64,000 nt of DNA from Tetrahymena thermophila SB210 (Eukaryota; Ciliophora; Oligohymenophorea; Hymenostomatida; Tetrahymenidae): contig NW_002476334.1 in NCBI RefSeq assembly GCF_000189635.1, positions 62,001 to 126,000 on the forward strand, read 5' to 3'. Positions 1-13,400 of this stretch are shown piece by piece; the stretch's first letter is position 1, and the number at the start of each line of letters is the position of its first letter. The notes under the pieces were generated by a model. The model searched no databases. It saw only the letters and a list, made by a program, of their open reading frames with translations, and was not told the DNA's origin. The translations under genes and the position numbers were made by a program.

Positions 1-1717
1 CTTATTGATGAATCTTGGTATTTGAGTTTAAGGATACTTTTTTATTTGGGGTTTTTGTGTTACTTTAATTGTTTGGTGTATTAATTATTTAGTTAATAGC
101 CTCCTTTGTTGGTTTTCTTTATAATGAAGTAAATGATTATAATTCAGGATGTATCATTTATTTAAAATAGCTTGTAGATGTTTATTATGATTATTTTAAG
201 TGTTGTTTAATATATGTCTAATTATAATAAGGATTAGAGTTGCTATAAATATTTTTTACTTTTCCTTCCTTACTTTCTTCAATTTTTTGGGCTGTGAGGT
301 GTTAATTCTGCTAGACTTAGATGTCTTCATCTTCTCTAAGTTATGTTTTACTCTGATTTATATTTAATGATTAATTCTTAACATTACCAAAAAATGAAGC
401 AGACGTTATTTTACTCTCTTGCTTATTATTTCCATCATTTAACTGAGGCTAAGCGCTCCATATTCTGGGTTTTTTGTTAAGAGTATTTTATTGTTATTTC
501 TTTTAAAATTAATTTAAAATAAAAGCTTAAGATCTATCTACAAGAGAAGACTTATCTACTTCGGTAAAAAGAGGATTAGTTATAGAGAGTTTTTACTGTT
601 TCTCTTTACTTGGTCTTCTACCATTTAAAACTCCATCTGGTTCAAATATCTTTTTCATATATTTTTATTTTAGCTCTTCTTCTTTCTTTTCTAATTCTAT
701 TCCTATGTTGTGAGTAGATTATTTTCTGTTTTCAATCTCATTTTGAACCTTGATAGACTAGTTATAGTTTTTAGTTAATTAAAAGTCTTTATTTTTTTCT
801 TAATCTAACAAATCTTTTATTAATAATGAAGGATTAGAACCTTACTTGGTCTTTAAATGGTCTTAAAATTTTGTAATATTTTTATTTTGTTGAGCATTAT
901 TTGTAATATTGCCTTTATGATTAGCTTTAAATTGACTTTACTTTAAAGTGTTATTCTCACTTTATTCAAAAAGATTTTAGGTTGGATTCACTGTTGATGA
1001 TACCTAAGGCTTGTGCTTAGATGTAAGCTTTCTTTGAGTTTGTACAAATTATTCAGTAGCATTTTATTTGTTTTATTCGTTTACTTTATTTTAAGTAGAT
1101 TTTGGTGAAACATTATGTAAAATATCATTATTGCAACATGATGTGAAATTCAATTTAGGAGAAGCATGAGCCTTATTGCTGTAGCTTGCATGAGTCCTGG
1201 AACTAAGAGATCCACATTTATCAGTTAGCGTATATTTTATAAAATCTGTATTTGGGATAGTTAGCGTTTCGTATTCATTTTCTATTAAGTGGTTATTTAG
1301 TAAACCACTTACATCTGATTTTGTTATTTAATGAGATTTTTTACTATTAAGAAAATCATCGAGCTTAAACATTTCATGAATCTTAAAATTTCCTTTTTAG
1401 TTTTTAGCATTAAAAGAGGTAGCAGAGGTTTTCTTATTTTATTTAGTTTGTTTTTTTATATTTAAAAGCGACGTTAATGGCTAAGTATTTTTCGAACTTT
1501 GGCTCTGCCAACAAATATTTTTTAATGCCTTTAAAGATAGTTAGCTTTAATTAGGCACTTTTTATGGCTACTTTTTAGCTGGTTTTGCAGAGTTTGGAAG
1601 AAGAGAAGTCAATGATATCCTTTGAAAAGGGTTTATATCGAAAAATACATCAGAGAAATTCTACAAATCATTAGCAAAATCAGATTATTTTTTCTTTTCA
1701 AAGTCTGCTGCAATCAT
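1..1717 (-). CDS. Low-complexity Asn/Gln/Lys/Ser-rich protein, 3' end cut off
   Basis: One uninterrupted reading frame with only TGA as stop runs from an ATG at 1717 to the left edge, about 572 codons, so the C-terminus lies outside the window. The start is the first ATG of the frame. Upstream is very AT-rich and non-coding. The protein begins MIAADFEKKKQSDFANDL and is hydrophilic, rich in Gln, Asn, Lys, Ser and Thr, with a charged Glu/Lys stretch around residues 380-400 that could form a short coiled coil. I see no signal peptide, membrane segment or known domain. No intron is needed. The neighbour at 2217-6537 lies on the same strand 499 bases away. I do not recognise the family and infer no function. 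That it is coding is fairly sure, because a frame this long free of TGA is unlikely by chance. Confidence 0.8.
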
Positions 1718-2216
1718 TTCTTACTTACTTACTTCTATATATTTTATTATAGTCAAGAGTTTGTAAACAAATAGAATAATTATAAATGTTGCCAAAAGTT
1801 AATCAATATTTTTGATAGTAAAAATTAATTAGAGAGTATTATATATTAAAAACACACTCTTCATAATTCAATTAAAAACAAAAATAAAATTTCTCATAAA
1901 TAAAGAAAGTTAGTTAGTTCTATGTAAAATTTTGCTGACTTATAAAATAGTAGACTCATAGTTGAAACACTCCTTTTTTTATTATTTATTATCCAAGTTT
2001 TTATTGAATAGTTTTTTGAATGAAAAATCGTTAAATATAATTTTTTTATAATAACAAATAAAGCAAAATTAGTTTTGACTATTTATTTAAAAATACAATA
2101 TATTAACAATAAATTAATCAATTTATTAACTTAAATACTCATTTACTTCCATCTCAAATAACTTAGGTGATATATTTTATTTGTTAAAATAGTAAAATTT
2201 AATAATATTTTAATTT
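1718..2216. other. Intergenic, AT-rich
   Basis: This stretch lies between two minus-strand genes, downstream of the ankyrin/C2 gene and upstream of the partial gene. It is very AT-rich with frequent TGA and TCA triplets in all frames. I see no gene, RNA or repeat in it. Confidence 0.7.
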
Positions 2217-5200
2217 TCATTTCTTCACGTCGATTTGTGATAAATCAACATTTGAATCAATTTATTCCAAATCATCCTGATTATATCCTATTTCAGAATT
2301 ATTTATGAGCTGATCTATGTCAGAATTCATTGAATGTATTAATTAATCAAGGTTTTTATTAAAGTTTTTGCTGTATTATCTCTTGGATACTTATTTTACT
2401 GGAGAGAGATCTTAATCATAATTATCATCTATTTAATTTAAAATTGATCTATTGATATTGTGAATACTAGCATCTTAGCCCATGATACCACTCTGTTAAC
2501 TAGTATTTAATTTGGGTTTGCTCTTTATGAGATTATCAATGTTGGAATCTATTTTTTGAAGATTAGATTGATTAGCTAAATCAGAATCAGCAAGAATATC
2601 ATCTATATTAGATGAAACATCATTTATTTAAGTTTTAATCTTTTTTTAAGAGCTAATTGATTGCTTGGTTGCATTGCTTTTATTTTGAGTTTACCCAATT
2701 TTATTTTAGGATTTATTTGATGTTTTATTTTATTTTGTTTTAATTATATTATCTATATTTGAGTCTATTTTTTAGATTTCAAGTTAATCCAAATATGAAT
2801 CTCCTAAAAGATCATCGATATTTGATGAAATACCATCCAAATCAATATCAGCATCTATCTTATTAGAAGATGGTTTACTTGTAATCTTATTTGAATTCTA
2901 TATGTTAGCTGATTATGATTTACTCTAAGAATTTTTGCTTATTAATGGTGGTTTTTAATTTTACTATGACTTTTAAAGTTTTAGCATCTCTTCTTACTAT
3001 TTGATAAACTTTTCTTGTAGTTCCATGTACTTCTTTTACTATTCTATATAATCTTTCTACAAATCTGAAGATTATTTATTTGCATTATTATTATTTCCTA
3101 TATTTTCATCTATCTCTTAAACTGCTGTGTCAGGTCTTTCATTTTGATTATCTTTATAACATTTAAAAAACTATTTCTAAATAATTTTTAAATAATATTT
3201 AATTTACCTTGTAGCATTTAAGGAATAAATCTAGCTTAAACAGCCAAAAACCCTTACACAGTTTTTTTAGGGTAACTTAAGTTAAGTAAAGTAAATTCTT
3301 GGTTGCAGTGCCATTAGTTAGGGTCTCTTAAACAACCTTTCCATGCAAAATGCACCTCACCAAGATAACTCTCCTCATCCATTTGCTAACTAAAGAAAAT
3401 CTTTATTGATATATATCTAGAAAGTTGTTACTATTTTTTTTATTTGAAACATTTTTTAAAATATTCATTTTTATATCTAAAAAATTGATATTTACTGTGT
3501 TTGCTTATCTAAATCTGAATTTCTAAGCTACTTTAATGAAAGAGCTATAAATTTATGTTTGGTGGACTATCTAATTTTCTATGCTTCCTTAGAGGGAAAT
3601 TTTAAGGAAGATATTTTTATATTTTGGGTCTATATTTCTTAAAGTAGGAAGCTACAATTTTAGGGATCCATCTATTTAGTCATATTCGTCATTTATATCA
3701 ACTTCTTCTTACAAGAATAATTTATTTTCTACTTTGCAAAGAGGATTATTATCAGGTCCATTAGGTTATCTTTTTTAGCTGCCATCTTATTATTCCTCTT
3801 CTTCTTCTTATTAATGTTCTTCTTCTTCATCTTCTTCATGAATCTAAGATTTGTCTAAATAATTTTCTAAAGTAGATTTCAATTCTTAAATAGAAATAGA
3901 TCCCACTTTTTCTTTATCAAAAATACAATAAAAACTGTTGAAATCTTTCTAATTTAAAGTTATTTTTAGAGCTTCAAACCTTTCTCTCATTTCTGAAGGT
4001 GAAATTTCACCACTACCATCTGTATCTAAAAACTCGAAGAATTTTTCTAATGGAATTTTTTTGCTATTAATAGAATCAATCACTTTTTTGAATAGCTATT
4101 CTTCCCAAATCTGTCTTTACTTTGGTCTATTTTCTAAAATTGTCTTAAATTCAGCAATACCTAACAGTTTTTTTCCTTGATAGAAACCAGCTACTCTTTA
4201 AAGGCAACCAATATCAGAGCTAGAAAGGGACAAGTTAGAGCAATATTTAACGAATTCAGATTAAGTGATTTTATTGTCACCATCTTTATCAACCTCTTTC
4301 AATCTTTAAATGAAATTAGGAGGATTATTTTTTAAAGACATGTACATTCTTATGATGGCTTCATCATCCTACAGAATTTCTACATTCATATTATCAACTT
4401 CTTTCTTTCCTTTAGCTCTCTTAGCTTCGCTTAAAGCCTTGACAAATATTTAACCTGTTTTGAACCTTTGCATCTTTTGCTCTATCTTAATCAATCTCAA
4501 TTCCTCCTTTAACTTAATCAATTCTTTCATGGCTTCTTATCCTTCTTAATCTAAGGTAGATTTTCCAATTCCTCCAGAGGCTCCTCCTCCACCTCCTTCC
4601 ATTTTAATTAACTCTAATTCCATATCTTTTTCAACTAATAGACGAGATTTCTCCTTTAATTCCTACTTCAATCTATTTACCTCTTGTTGGAGTTCTTCAA
4701 CCTACTCTGAATTCATACCATCTTTATTAGAAACACCATCTAATTCTTAAACTTTAACCTATTAATTTTAAAATTAATCTACTATTAAATGATAAACAAA
4801 CTAAACTACTTTTAAGTCCATGTTTTCCTCTCTTAGCTTTTTTAGCTCTTCAATTTTATCTTTTAAAAGTTTGTCTTTGTAATCTAATTTCATTTCAAAA
4901 TCTTCAAACTTTTACAGTTTCTCTTAGATCTCTAATTCTTTTCTTAGTCTATCTTCCATAGGCTTTTTTATTGAAATTTGCCATGCATCACCATAAAAAT
5001 TATCAATTACTTCTTTTTCTTCTTCTTGTGGAAGTGGCTTATCATAGGGACATAATATATTAAAAACACATAAGCAGGCTTCAGTAGAAGTTAATCCTTA
5101 CAGCAGATTGTATAAATCTTCTACATTTGTTATGTTTTCCATCCAACTTCCTGTATAAATAAAGGGCTTTTTTAAGTGCTAATTTACTTTCACTCCTTCC

Positions 5201-6537
5201 TCTTAAACTTTTTTCATCATGTCAAAAAATCTTGAATTTTTGCAAAAGTTTATTTATCAAACGTAGAAATATAACAAAACAAATAAATGAATACCTCTCT
5301 CTTGCCCATCCTTATATCGTACCTTTTTCTTCATTAAGCTTTTAGCCTTTCCTTGATTTTTTAGCTTATGAAGATGCATTAGTATCACCTTTTTCTCTAA
5401 ATGGAACTTCTACAACTCCAAGACCTTGTCCCTTAATAGCTTCATTCATCCATTAGATATCTTCTTTTTTTGTTCCTACTCCTGAAGCAGCTGAACTATA
5501 AACTATTAAAAGTTCTCTTGTATGTTCATTAACTGCAACATCCAAAGGCGTTTTATGATTTTCATAGTTTGCTAAAGTAATATCAGCTCCTTTTTACATT
5601 AATATAGGAATTACTCTGGTCCTTCCTTGTTCAGCTGCATAATAAAGAGGAGTCTTTCCTTCTTTATCTCTTGAATTGACCTTTGCACCAAATTCTATCA
5701 AAGTTCTTACTATATCAATTTACTTCAAGGAAGAATTCAAAATTGAATAGTGAAGCCCAGTTAACTGATTTATATCCTATGATTCTATAATTTCAGGACA
5801 AATACCTATAAACAAAACAATTATTTTTGCACTGTTACCACAACAAGCATAGTGAAAAGCAGTTCTTCCCTTATATACAAAATTTTATATTAATATAATA
5901 TTATTTTTAGCCAATTAAAAACAAAGCAAATAATTTTGCATGAAGCTTTGTAAACAATAATTGGAATTATAATCAAAAAATATACTTTAGTGTCTGTTGA
6001 ATCTATAAAGGCACCTTTTTTGACCAGCTACTCACAAATATATTCTTATCCATGATAAGCTGCATAATGGAGAGGCGTTTTAAGGGATTTATCTCTTGCA
6101 AATACGCTAAATCCTTAAAGAAGCAAGTACTCTACTATTGATGTATGACCTTCTTTGCATGCTACATGAAGAGGAGATCTATTGAATTAATCAACAGCTT
6201 ATTTTGCTAATTCCATATCATTATAATTTTTAAGAAATTATTTAGTTTTTTCTAAATCACCCTTTTATACAAAGACAAATAACTGGTTAAATTCTTCCCT
6301 AATTTAATTGCTCATCCATTACATATCAAAGTGAGCTTTACGGAGCCTTTCAAGTGCTTTTTATTCATATTTATGCATCCAATCTAAACCAGTTTATTTT
6401 AAAAATTAATCTTTGAATTCTGGTACTGCTACTGCAATAGCCAAATCTTCGAGCTTCAAACCTTCAAACCCAACTTTTTAAAACTTTTTAACTACGAATT
6501 ATATGCTTTCAATAGTAATTTTTTCATCAGTATTCAT
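2217..6537 (-). CDS. Ankyrin-repeat, coiled-coil, EF-hand and C2 domain protein
   Basis: Five exons encode 1339 aa. Introns are at 5870-5985, 5231-5294, 3431-3495 and 3152-3207. The start (MNTDEKITIESIQ) is the first ATG of the frame and the end is TGA. Domains in order: ankyrin repeats at about residues 115-310 (for example RSPLHVACKEGH, KTPLHYAAYHG, KTPLYYAAEQGR); charged coiled coil at about 480-640; canonical EF-hand loops DKDGDNKITQSE (about 700) and DTDGSGEISPSE (about 780) plus a degenerate DKEKVGSISIQE; an acidic Glu/Gln run; then a C2-like beta domain at about 895-1027 (IFLKISLQGS, SYLGEVHFAWKGC). The tail, 1030-1339, is Gln/Asn/Ser-rich and repeats a motif like SNIDDLL..DS..L..IDSNID. 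Inference: a calcium-responsive cytosolic or membrane-associated scaffold. There is no signal peptide or membrane segment. The 3431-3495 intron was placed because it joins the two halves of the C2 fold in frame. Confidence 0.9.
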
Positions 6538-7410
6538 TTTATAGAAGAGATTATTAATATTTTATTAAATTTTAAAAACCTTTTATAATAACCCTATTTT
6601 ATAATCTTTAATATAATTTATTAATCCTCAAAATCTTGTAAAATTTTAAAAAAATTAAGAATCGTTGCAAATACAATTATTCAATTAATTTTCAAATCAA
6701 ATTTGTTTGTGAATAAATAATTAAGTATTGAAAATGTTTGTAATTCAGTAATTTCCACTCAACTCATAATTATAAAAATAAACTATTATAAACTTTTATT
6801 GAAATTTATTTAAATTATTTTTTTATTAAAAATAATGATTGATTAAATAATTTTGAATATTATTGTTTGTTGACTTTGTTATTAACATATCCTTCAGTGA
6901 AACTTATTTAGGTTGAGTTAATATAAATTCTTTTTGTCATTTTACTAATTAAGGAGCAATTTATATAATTTATTTAATATTTATTAGCAATATAAGTCAT
7001 TTAAAAAATTATCTTTCATATCCATAAATTTAAATTTATGTAAAATACTCAATCACATTAAATAAGAGTATTTATTAAATATAAAGGAAACAAAAATGTG
7101 TTAGTGAAATTTTGAAATGAATTTATCTCATCTGTAAAAAACACATCCAACTATTTACAATTTCTCTAAAATAAAGATCTAATTTTGATGCAATTTTTTA
7201 ATAGATTGAATCATTTAGTTTACAAATATTTAAACAAAATCATTTATGGGAATTAATTTCTAAAATTATAAAAATACAGTCAAATTCTAATTGCAGCTCA
7301 TAGTTAAAAATAAGTATTAAAAAAATTTAATTAACACATAAAATCAAAAAAAGAGACTTATTAAGATAAAAACTTGAATAAAAGAGTCAATTGGTAGCTC
7401 TATTAAGAAT
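6538..7410. promoter_or_regulatory. Divergent intergenic region between the ankyrin/C2 and REJ-like genes
   Basis: This 873-base, extremely AT-rich segment separates two genes transcribed away from each other, so both promoters and 5' UTRs should lie here. No motif can be assigned and I see no coding frame or repeat. Confidence 0.5.
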
Positions 7411-10400
7411 ATGTTTTTAGGCAATTTAAAGTGCTTTGCATTTTTAGCATCACTATTATTTACCTAAATTTTTGCATAGTCTTGCAATATTAATTCATTA
7501 ATTAGTAATAAAATTTCATGCGCTTGTTCTTAGTCAAATTATTCTATAAACAACTATTCATATTCTAGTGCTTTGACATATGGATACAGCATTGCAGGGT
7601 GGATAAAAACTAACACTCCTTCAGTGAATGGAAATATAGTTTATGCTGTATATACAACTAGTGGATAGAGAATATATGCCTTACATTTGTAAAATTAATT
7701 ATCAAATATTCAAGTTCTATTATTTGGATAGTCCACAAATTCAATTTATTAAAATACATTTCCTTACGCTGCTTCTTAATGGGTTTACACAGCAGTAACT
7801 ATCTACTAAAACAGTTTCGACCTATTCATAATGCGTCCTTATAATCCAACTGATTTAGTATCTCTAGCTAACCCAGTAAGTAATCCTGATTTTTAGCAGG
7901 TGACTGCTGGATTTACTCTCAAGGCTTGTACTCATTAATATCAGACATATTACTCTTTTTGTGGTTACATGGCATATTTTAGTTTACTTACTTTTAATTT
8001 TAAAAATTTGAGCAGTGATGATAAATTGAGGTTAATGTATTCGGGAGGATTACCTTTAGTAGTTGTTAAATATGATTTAACTAGTTTTAAGACCACAAAT
8101 TATGAGATAGATGGTACTTCAACAGGACATAATATTTACTAAAGTTAGTATTAGCTATAAACTAATAATTAAAATATGTTTGACTTGAAGGTTAATCGCC
8201 CTACAGTTCCTCTAATGCTAAATCCTATATATCCTTAAGATGGAGATAATTTTCCCTATCCTGGATTTACTGTTAGTAAAAATGAACTTATATGAATTTA
8301 ATTTATTAATTAATTAATCTTAATGTTTATTAATAAAATATTAGGCTTTTGGTGTTACGTCACTTCTATTGCTAGTTAGTCAAATATTTTTGTGTTTTAA
8401 AATGAAAATGCTTCTAATAATTTATTATCTGTAAGCTCATTGAATGATGCTGCTAATGGATACTTTAAATTTTGTGTTTATAACGAATGCTATTAATCAG
8501 GTTCTACTAACCCTGCTAACACTTGGATTCAATTTGTAATTTGGTTATAAATATTATTTGATAACTAAAAAAATTTTATTAAATATTTAATTAGACCTTT
8601 AGCTTAAGAAATCAGTAAATAAATAGTTTAAGTGATGGTGCAATTATTGAATATTATACTAATGGATTATTCCAGAAAAAAATTCAATTTAATACAAAAT
8701 ATACTGAGAATCCTTATTAAACAAATGTAATAAATTTCTCTAGTTCAACATAGAATTCTGTTTATTTAAAGTACTTCATCATTTAGAGAGGAGTAATGGT
8801 AGAACTTACAGGTTCATCCTGCATAGCTTCTACATAATGTTTATTTTCTTTGAGTAAGTATATTTAAATTGAAAAAAAATTGACTTGAAATTAAATTACT
8901 TTTTTAAAATAGTGGGTTATAGGTGCGTTCTTTGTGCAGCAGGATATAGTTTAACTTCTGATTCTGATTGCTCTCCTCCAACAAACTGTAAATCTTCTTA
9001 ATTAAATAAAATTTATATTAAGGATCCGGTTCTTAATATCTGCTAAGAAAAATGTGATAAAACATGCAAAGATTGTGATTAATCTACAAGAGTATGTTCT
9101 ACATGCTTTAATACTAATATTAATCCTCCTACCTGCTCGTGCCCTGCAAATAATATTTATAAAGATGATGTAAGAGGATTTTGTTCTACCACTCGTGCTG
9201 ATGAACACTCGCAAATAAGAGTGAATTCTGAAACAACTTTTGCTAATGCAGGATAAGTTACAAAGATAGTTACTCTTTTAAAAAATTAGTATAATATTTT
9301 GAATATCATAGCACTAACCTAGTTAAGTATTAACAAAAATTCTAACTCATAAAACGATATCTAATTCTATGTCTCACCTTAAAGTGATAGTTCATCTGTA
9401 AGTTCTTCACCCTTCATACATTTTAAAAATGCTAATATTATGATAAATAACTTAGTATATTCTTACATCATTAACTAAGTAGGACAGTAAGGAATAACAG
9501 TAAAAAACATAGTAATCAGCATTCCATAAACTAATTCTTTAAGGATAAGTGGCAGTGGTTCCTATGTATAATCTTATGCGCATTAAATAAGAGATTATAC
9601 TCCTTATGTTTCAATATTCTTAACAGGATACGGTTTAGTGAAAGGGAATTTAGTGGATATTCAAATTTAGTACTCGACTGTTACAAGAGAAGATATGATT
9701 ATTACTATTTAATCATAAGGAGACTCTCCTATCTATTAAGTTAATCTTTGTATTGTTTTCTCGAGATTTATGACAACTGAGTAATAAGTCTAAATTCCTA
9801 GTTATATTTCAACTTATCCAACTGATTTTTAAGGAGCAAGATCAGTGCAATCAGATTTTACTGTTTCATAATAGCAGCAATATTATGTACCTTTTATATA
9901 TGGACTGAATTCTATTTCTTACACTGCTACTTAAGATATGAATTTTGCGCTGACAATTTCTAAAAGTACATAAACAACATATAATTACTATTTAGAGGTT
10001 TCATCTAACACATAAATTAAAAGTCTTAAATTTACTTTGCTTCGTTTTTAGCCAATAGCTACTGTAGATAATACAACCACAGAGTGTTTTACATCTTGTA
10101 CAGAATGTTCTGTATCTTCAAATACTTGTACAACATGCTCAGATGCTAACCGAGTACCACCTTTATGTAGTTGTGCTTAATCTTATTTTACAAAAATTGA
10201 TGGAACATGTTCTCAATGTTCATAAATATGCAAAACTTGTACTTTATCTGCAACAAATTGTAATTTATATTTTTTTAAAGATCTAATTAGGATTTTATTT
10301 ATTTATTAAATCAAGGTACTTAATGCTTTGCAAGTAATACATTATCTCCCCCAAATTGTGCTTGCATGGACGGATTTACATATGTTGGGACAGACTATAC

Positions 10401-13400
10401 TTAATGCCTCCCCTGCTCAAATATGTGTTAAACATGTTCAGGAACATAATCCACTTGTACAAAATGTAATCCAGGAAGAATAAACTTCCCTTCATGCACT
10501 TGTCCAGACAGCTAATATGATGATGGTGTAAGTAAAGCCTGCTAAAGTAATAATTTATTTAAATTTGAACAATAATTAAATAATTGGTATAAATAAATAT
10601 ATAGATTGTCCTCCTTAATGTACTAAATGCACTAGTAATAGTAGCTGCTCAGAGTGTAAAAGTGGTTATGTGTTGATAGGAAACCAATGCTAATAATGCA
10701 GTTATAAATGCAGTACTTGCTAAAATGCTGATGTTAATAATTGTTCAGCTTGTTCTAATAGCTTACGTATCAATGCACCAGGATGCAATTGCTAAAGTGG
10801 ATACTTTGATACAAACACAAGCAATCCTGTGTGTTAATGTGAGCATTTTTTATTTTTTAATTTTAAAAATTTTTGAATAAAACCTTTAATATATTATTTA
10901 TAATTTTTTATAATAGAGTGTAACATATATTGCTCAACTTGTGTAAATTCGGCAACCAACTGCTAATCTTGCAACGGGAATAGAATATTTGATGGTGTAA
11001 GCTAGTGCAACTGTCCTCCTAACTCTCTTAACCCTATTAATGGTTCTGCATTCTGTGAAAGTAATAATTTTTTTAAAAAAATTAAAATTAAATATCTTTT
11101 TATAAATAGCATGTAGCATAAGTGGAGCAACAATATAGTATTCATAGGATTACTCATAAATTTATATTACATTTACTTACTCTGTATTACCAAGTAACAC
11201 AATAGCTTCTACTATTACTACTTTTTCTGCTCAAAATTGCCAAAGTGTAAACTAATTAAATATTAAAAAATTAATCTAAAAGATAATATTAAATAAAACT
11301 AGGTGTTAGGTTAATCTGTTGTAAATAATCTAGGCTAGGGTTACACTTGTGCTTTGTCTGCAGATAGTAAAACGTTTGTTATAAAATTGGGATATGCCTC
11401 TACAGTTTCTAATAATGTAATTATTTCTTTCAACAACTTCTAGCTTAAATCAAATCAGCCTAGTTGCACAAGTACTTACATTACTTCATTTGCAAATAAT
11501 TAAGTAATAAAACCAAATACTTCCTAAATACCTATAGCATTATTATCAACAAATACTTAGAACTATAATGTTTGTCAATAAATTTAAATTTATGTTTCAT
11601 CAGTTCAAAATTCAGGAGGAAGATCACTCTAAAATTTTGTATGGAACGAGGTGTCTAATAAGGTTTAAATTCCAAGTGCTTACGCTAATTAGCCTATATT
11701 AGTATTTTAACCAAATACTTTAACTGCAAATACCAATTATTAATTCATCCTAACGTACACATCTAGTTATGGAGTAGCTGGCTAATCAACTATACAAATC
11801 AGTACTTAGGATAATTCTGATATGTTCTATCTTCAAATATTGAATGGAATAGATGGATCAAGCACTTATTAATTCTACACATATCAAGGTATTTACTTGA
11901 AGGCAACTATTTAGTTCAATTCTTGTGTTTCTTCATTTGATACGTTTACAGTACAGTATATTTAATGGTAACAATAATTTGGTAGCTTCAATGGAATTGA
12001 TTTGAAATCTAACAAGATAGAAAACTCCAGCTTATTTTTTAATTAAGCTACTTTCAATTTTGTTGTTAATCCCTATATACCTGTCCCTAAAGATAAATAC
12101 CAATTTAATGTAATTTCATTTGTAATATTATTTTTTAATTAAAAACTTTTCTTAAAAAAAAAGGTTGAGGCAAATGTCATATACAATGGAAAAAACTATC
12201 TCATATAATAAACAGTGTACATTTAAATTAATCAAAGTCCATTTATAGTCTAAATTATAGGAGGAGATACAGTCAAGTAGTGGAATTAGTAATTTACTTT
12301 AGCTGCTTATGTCTTCGATCCTGATTCGAACCAAGCATTTAGTAATAATAATTAAGTAAGTATATCTTGGACCTGTACAGATTAATAAACAGGAGCTAAT
12401 TGCTTATGGTAAGATGGTACATTATTTAAAGACTAGGCTAATAATTAATTAACAGTTTAAGTACCAGAGAGAACTTTCTAATATTTCTAGAGAATCTATT
12501 TAAATGTAGTAGTTAGAAAGGCAAATTTGGATGGAACAATTTAGTAGGGATCTTGCAAATCTTAAATAGTATTTTTAGATTATTAACTTTAATCATTTTA
12601 GTTATCAGTCCCGCCTTAATTGAGCTAAGGTTATATCAGTTTTACAGATAAGATTTTATTTTAAGTTACAGACACAAATTTAATATCTTAATTTTAAAAT
12701 TAAATAGATTCACTAGCATTTAAAACTTCTATTTAATATTAGAATAATTTTTATTTCACTTAGGCACTGCTTTCTAGTTTCTATTAATACATTAGTTTAA
12801 AAAATCTATTTTAATTGATTTAGTTAGATCAAAAAGATACGGTAAATGTCTTATTTGAAATAGATTCTCCACAGGCTTAAACATAATTCTAAACAAGTTA
12901 TGAAGTTTTTGTTGTTGATTCACCTAAAAGCTGTGTGCTAAATATTGCAACTAATGCTATATCTGTTTAAAATTGTATTTCATAATATTAGCCTTTGCAA
13001 TATAGAATATCTTTATATTTAGCTTAGATGGTTTAAACCATTACTGATATGGAATAAATTTAAAATCATGAGTATATTACTCTACATGGTGTTCCATTCT
13101 CTATTTCTAATACTTTCTCATTTCCTTAACTTAGTATATCTTTCAACATATTACCAAGCGGAAGTACATAGCTTGGTTATGTTATTCAAGTCATGGTCTA
13201 AGATAGCAATGGGTCGGTTTCGAGTTAGGTGTATAAGATTAGTAATTTAGTCTTCCAGTATAATGATAATGTATCATAGAATCAATAGATTCCAGTTGAA
13301 GCATAAATTTCAATTGCCACAATTTAATCATATCTTTATATTTAACAACTTAGTAATTTAAACTTATTTAACTTCTGAATTATTTATTAAACTATTTATT

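Noticed and set aside
3177..3207. A 31-nt intron in the ankyrin/C2 gene
   Set aside because: It gives the wrong frame for the tail. The 56-nt intron 3152-3207 keeps the repeated motif frame and makes the exon total divisible by three.
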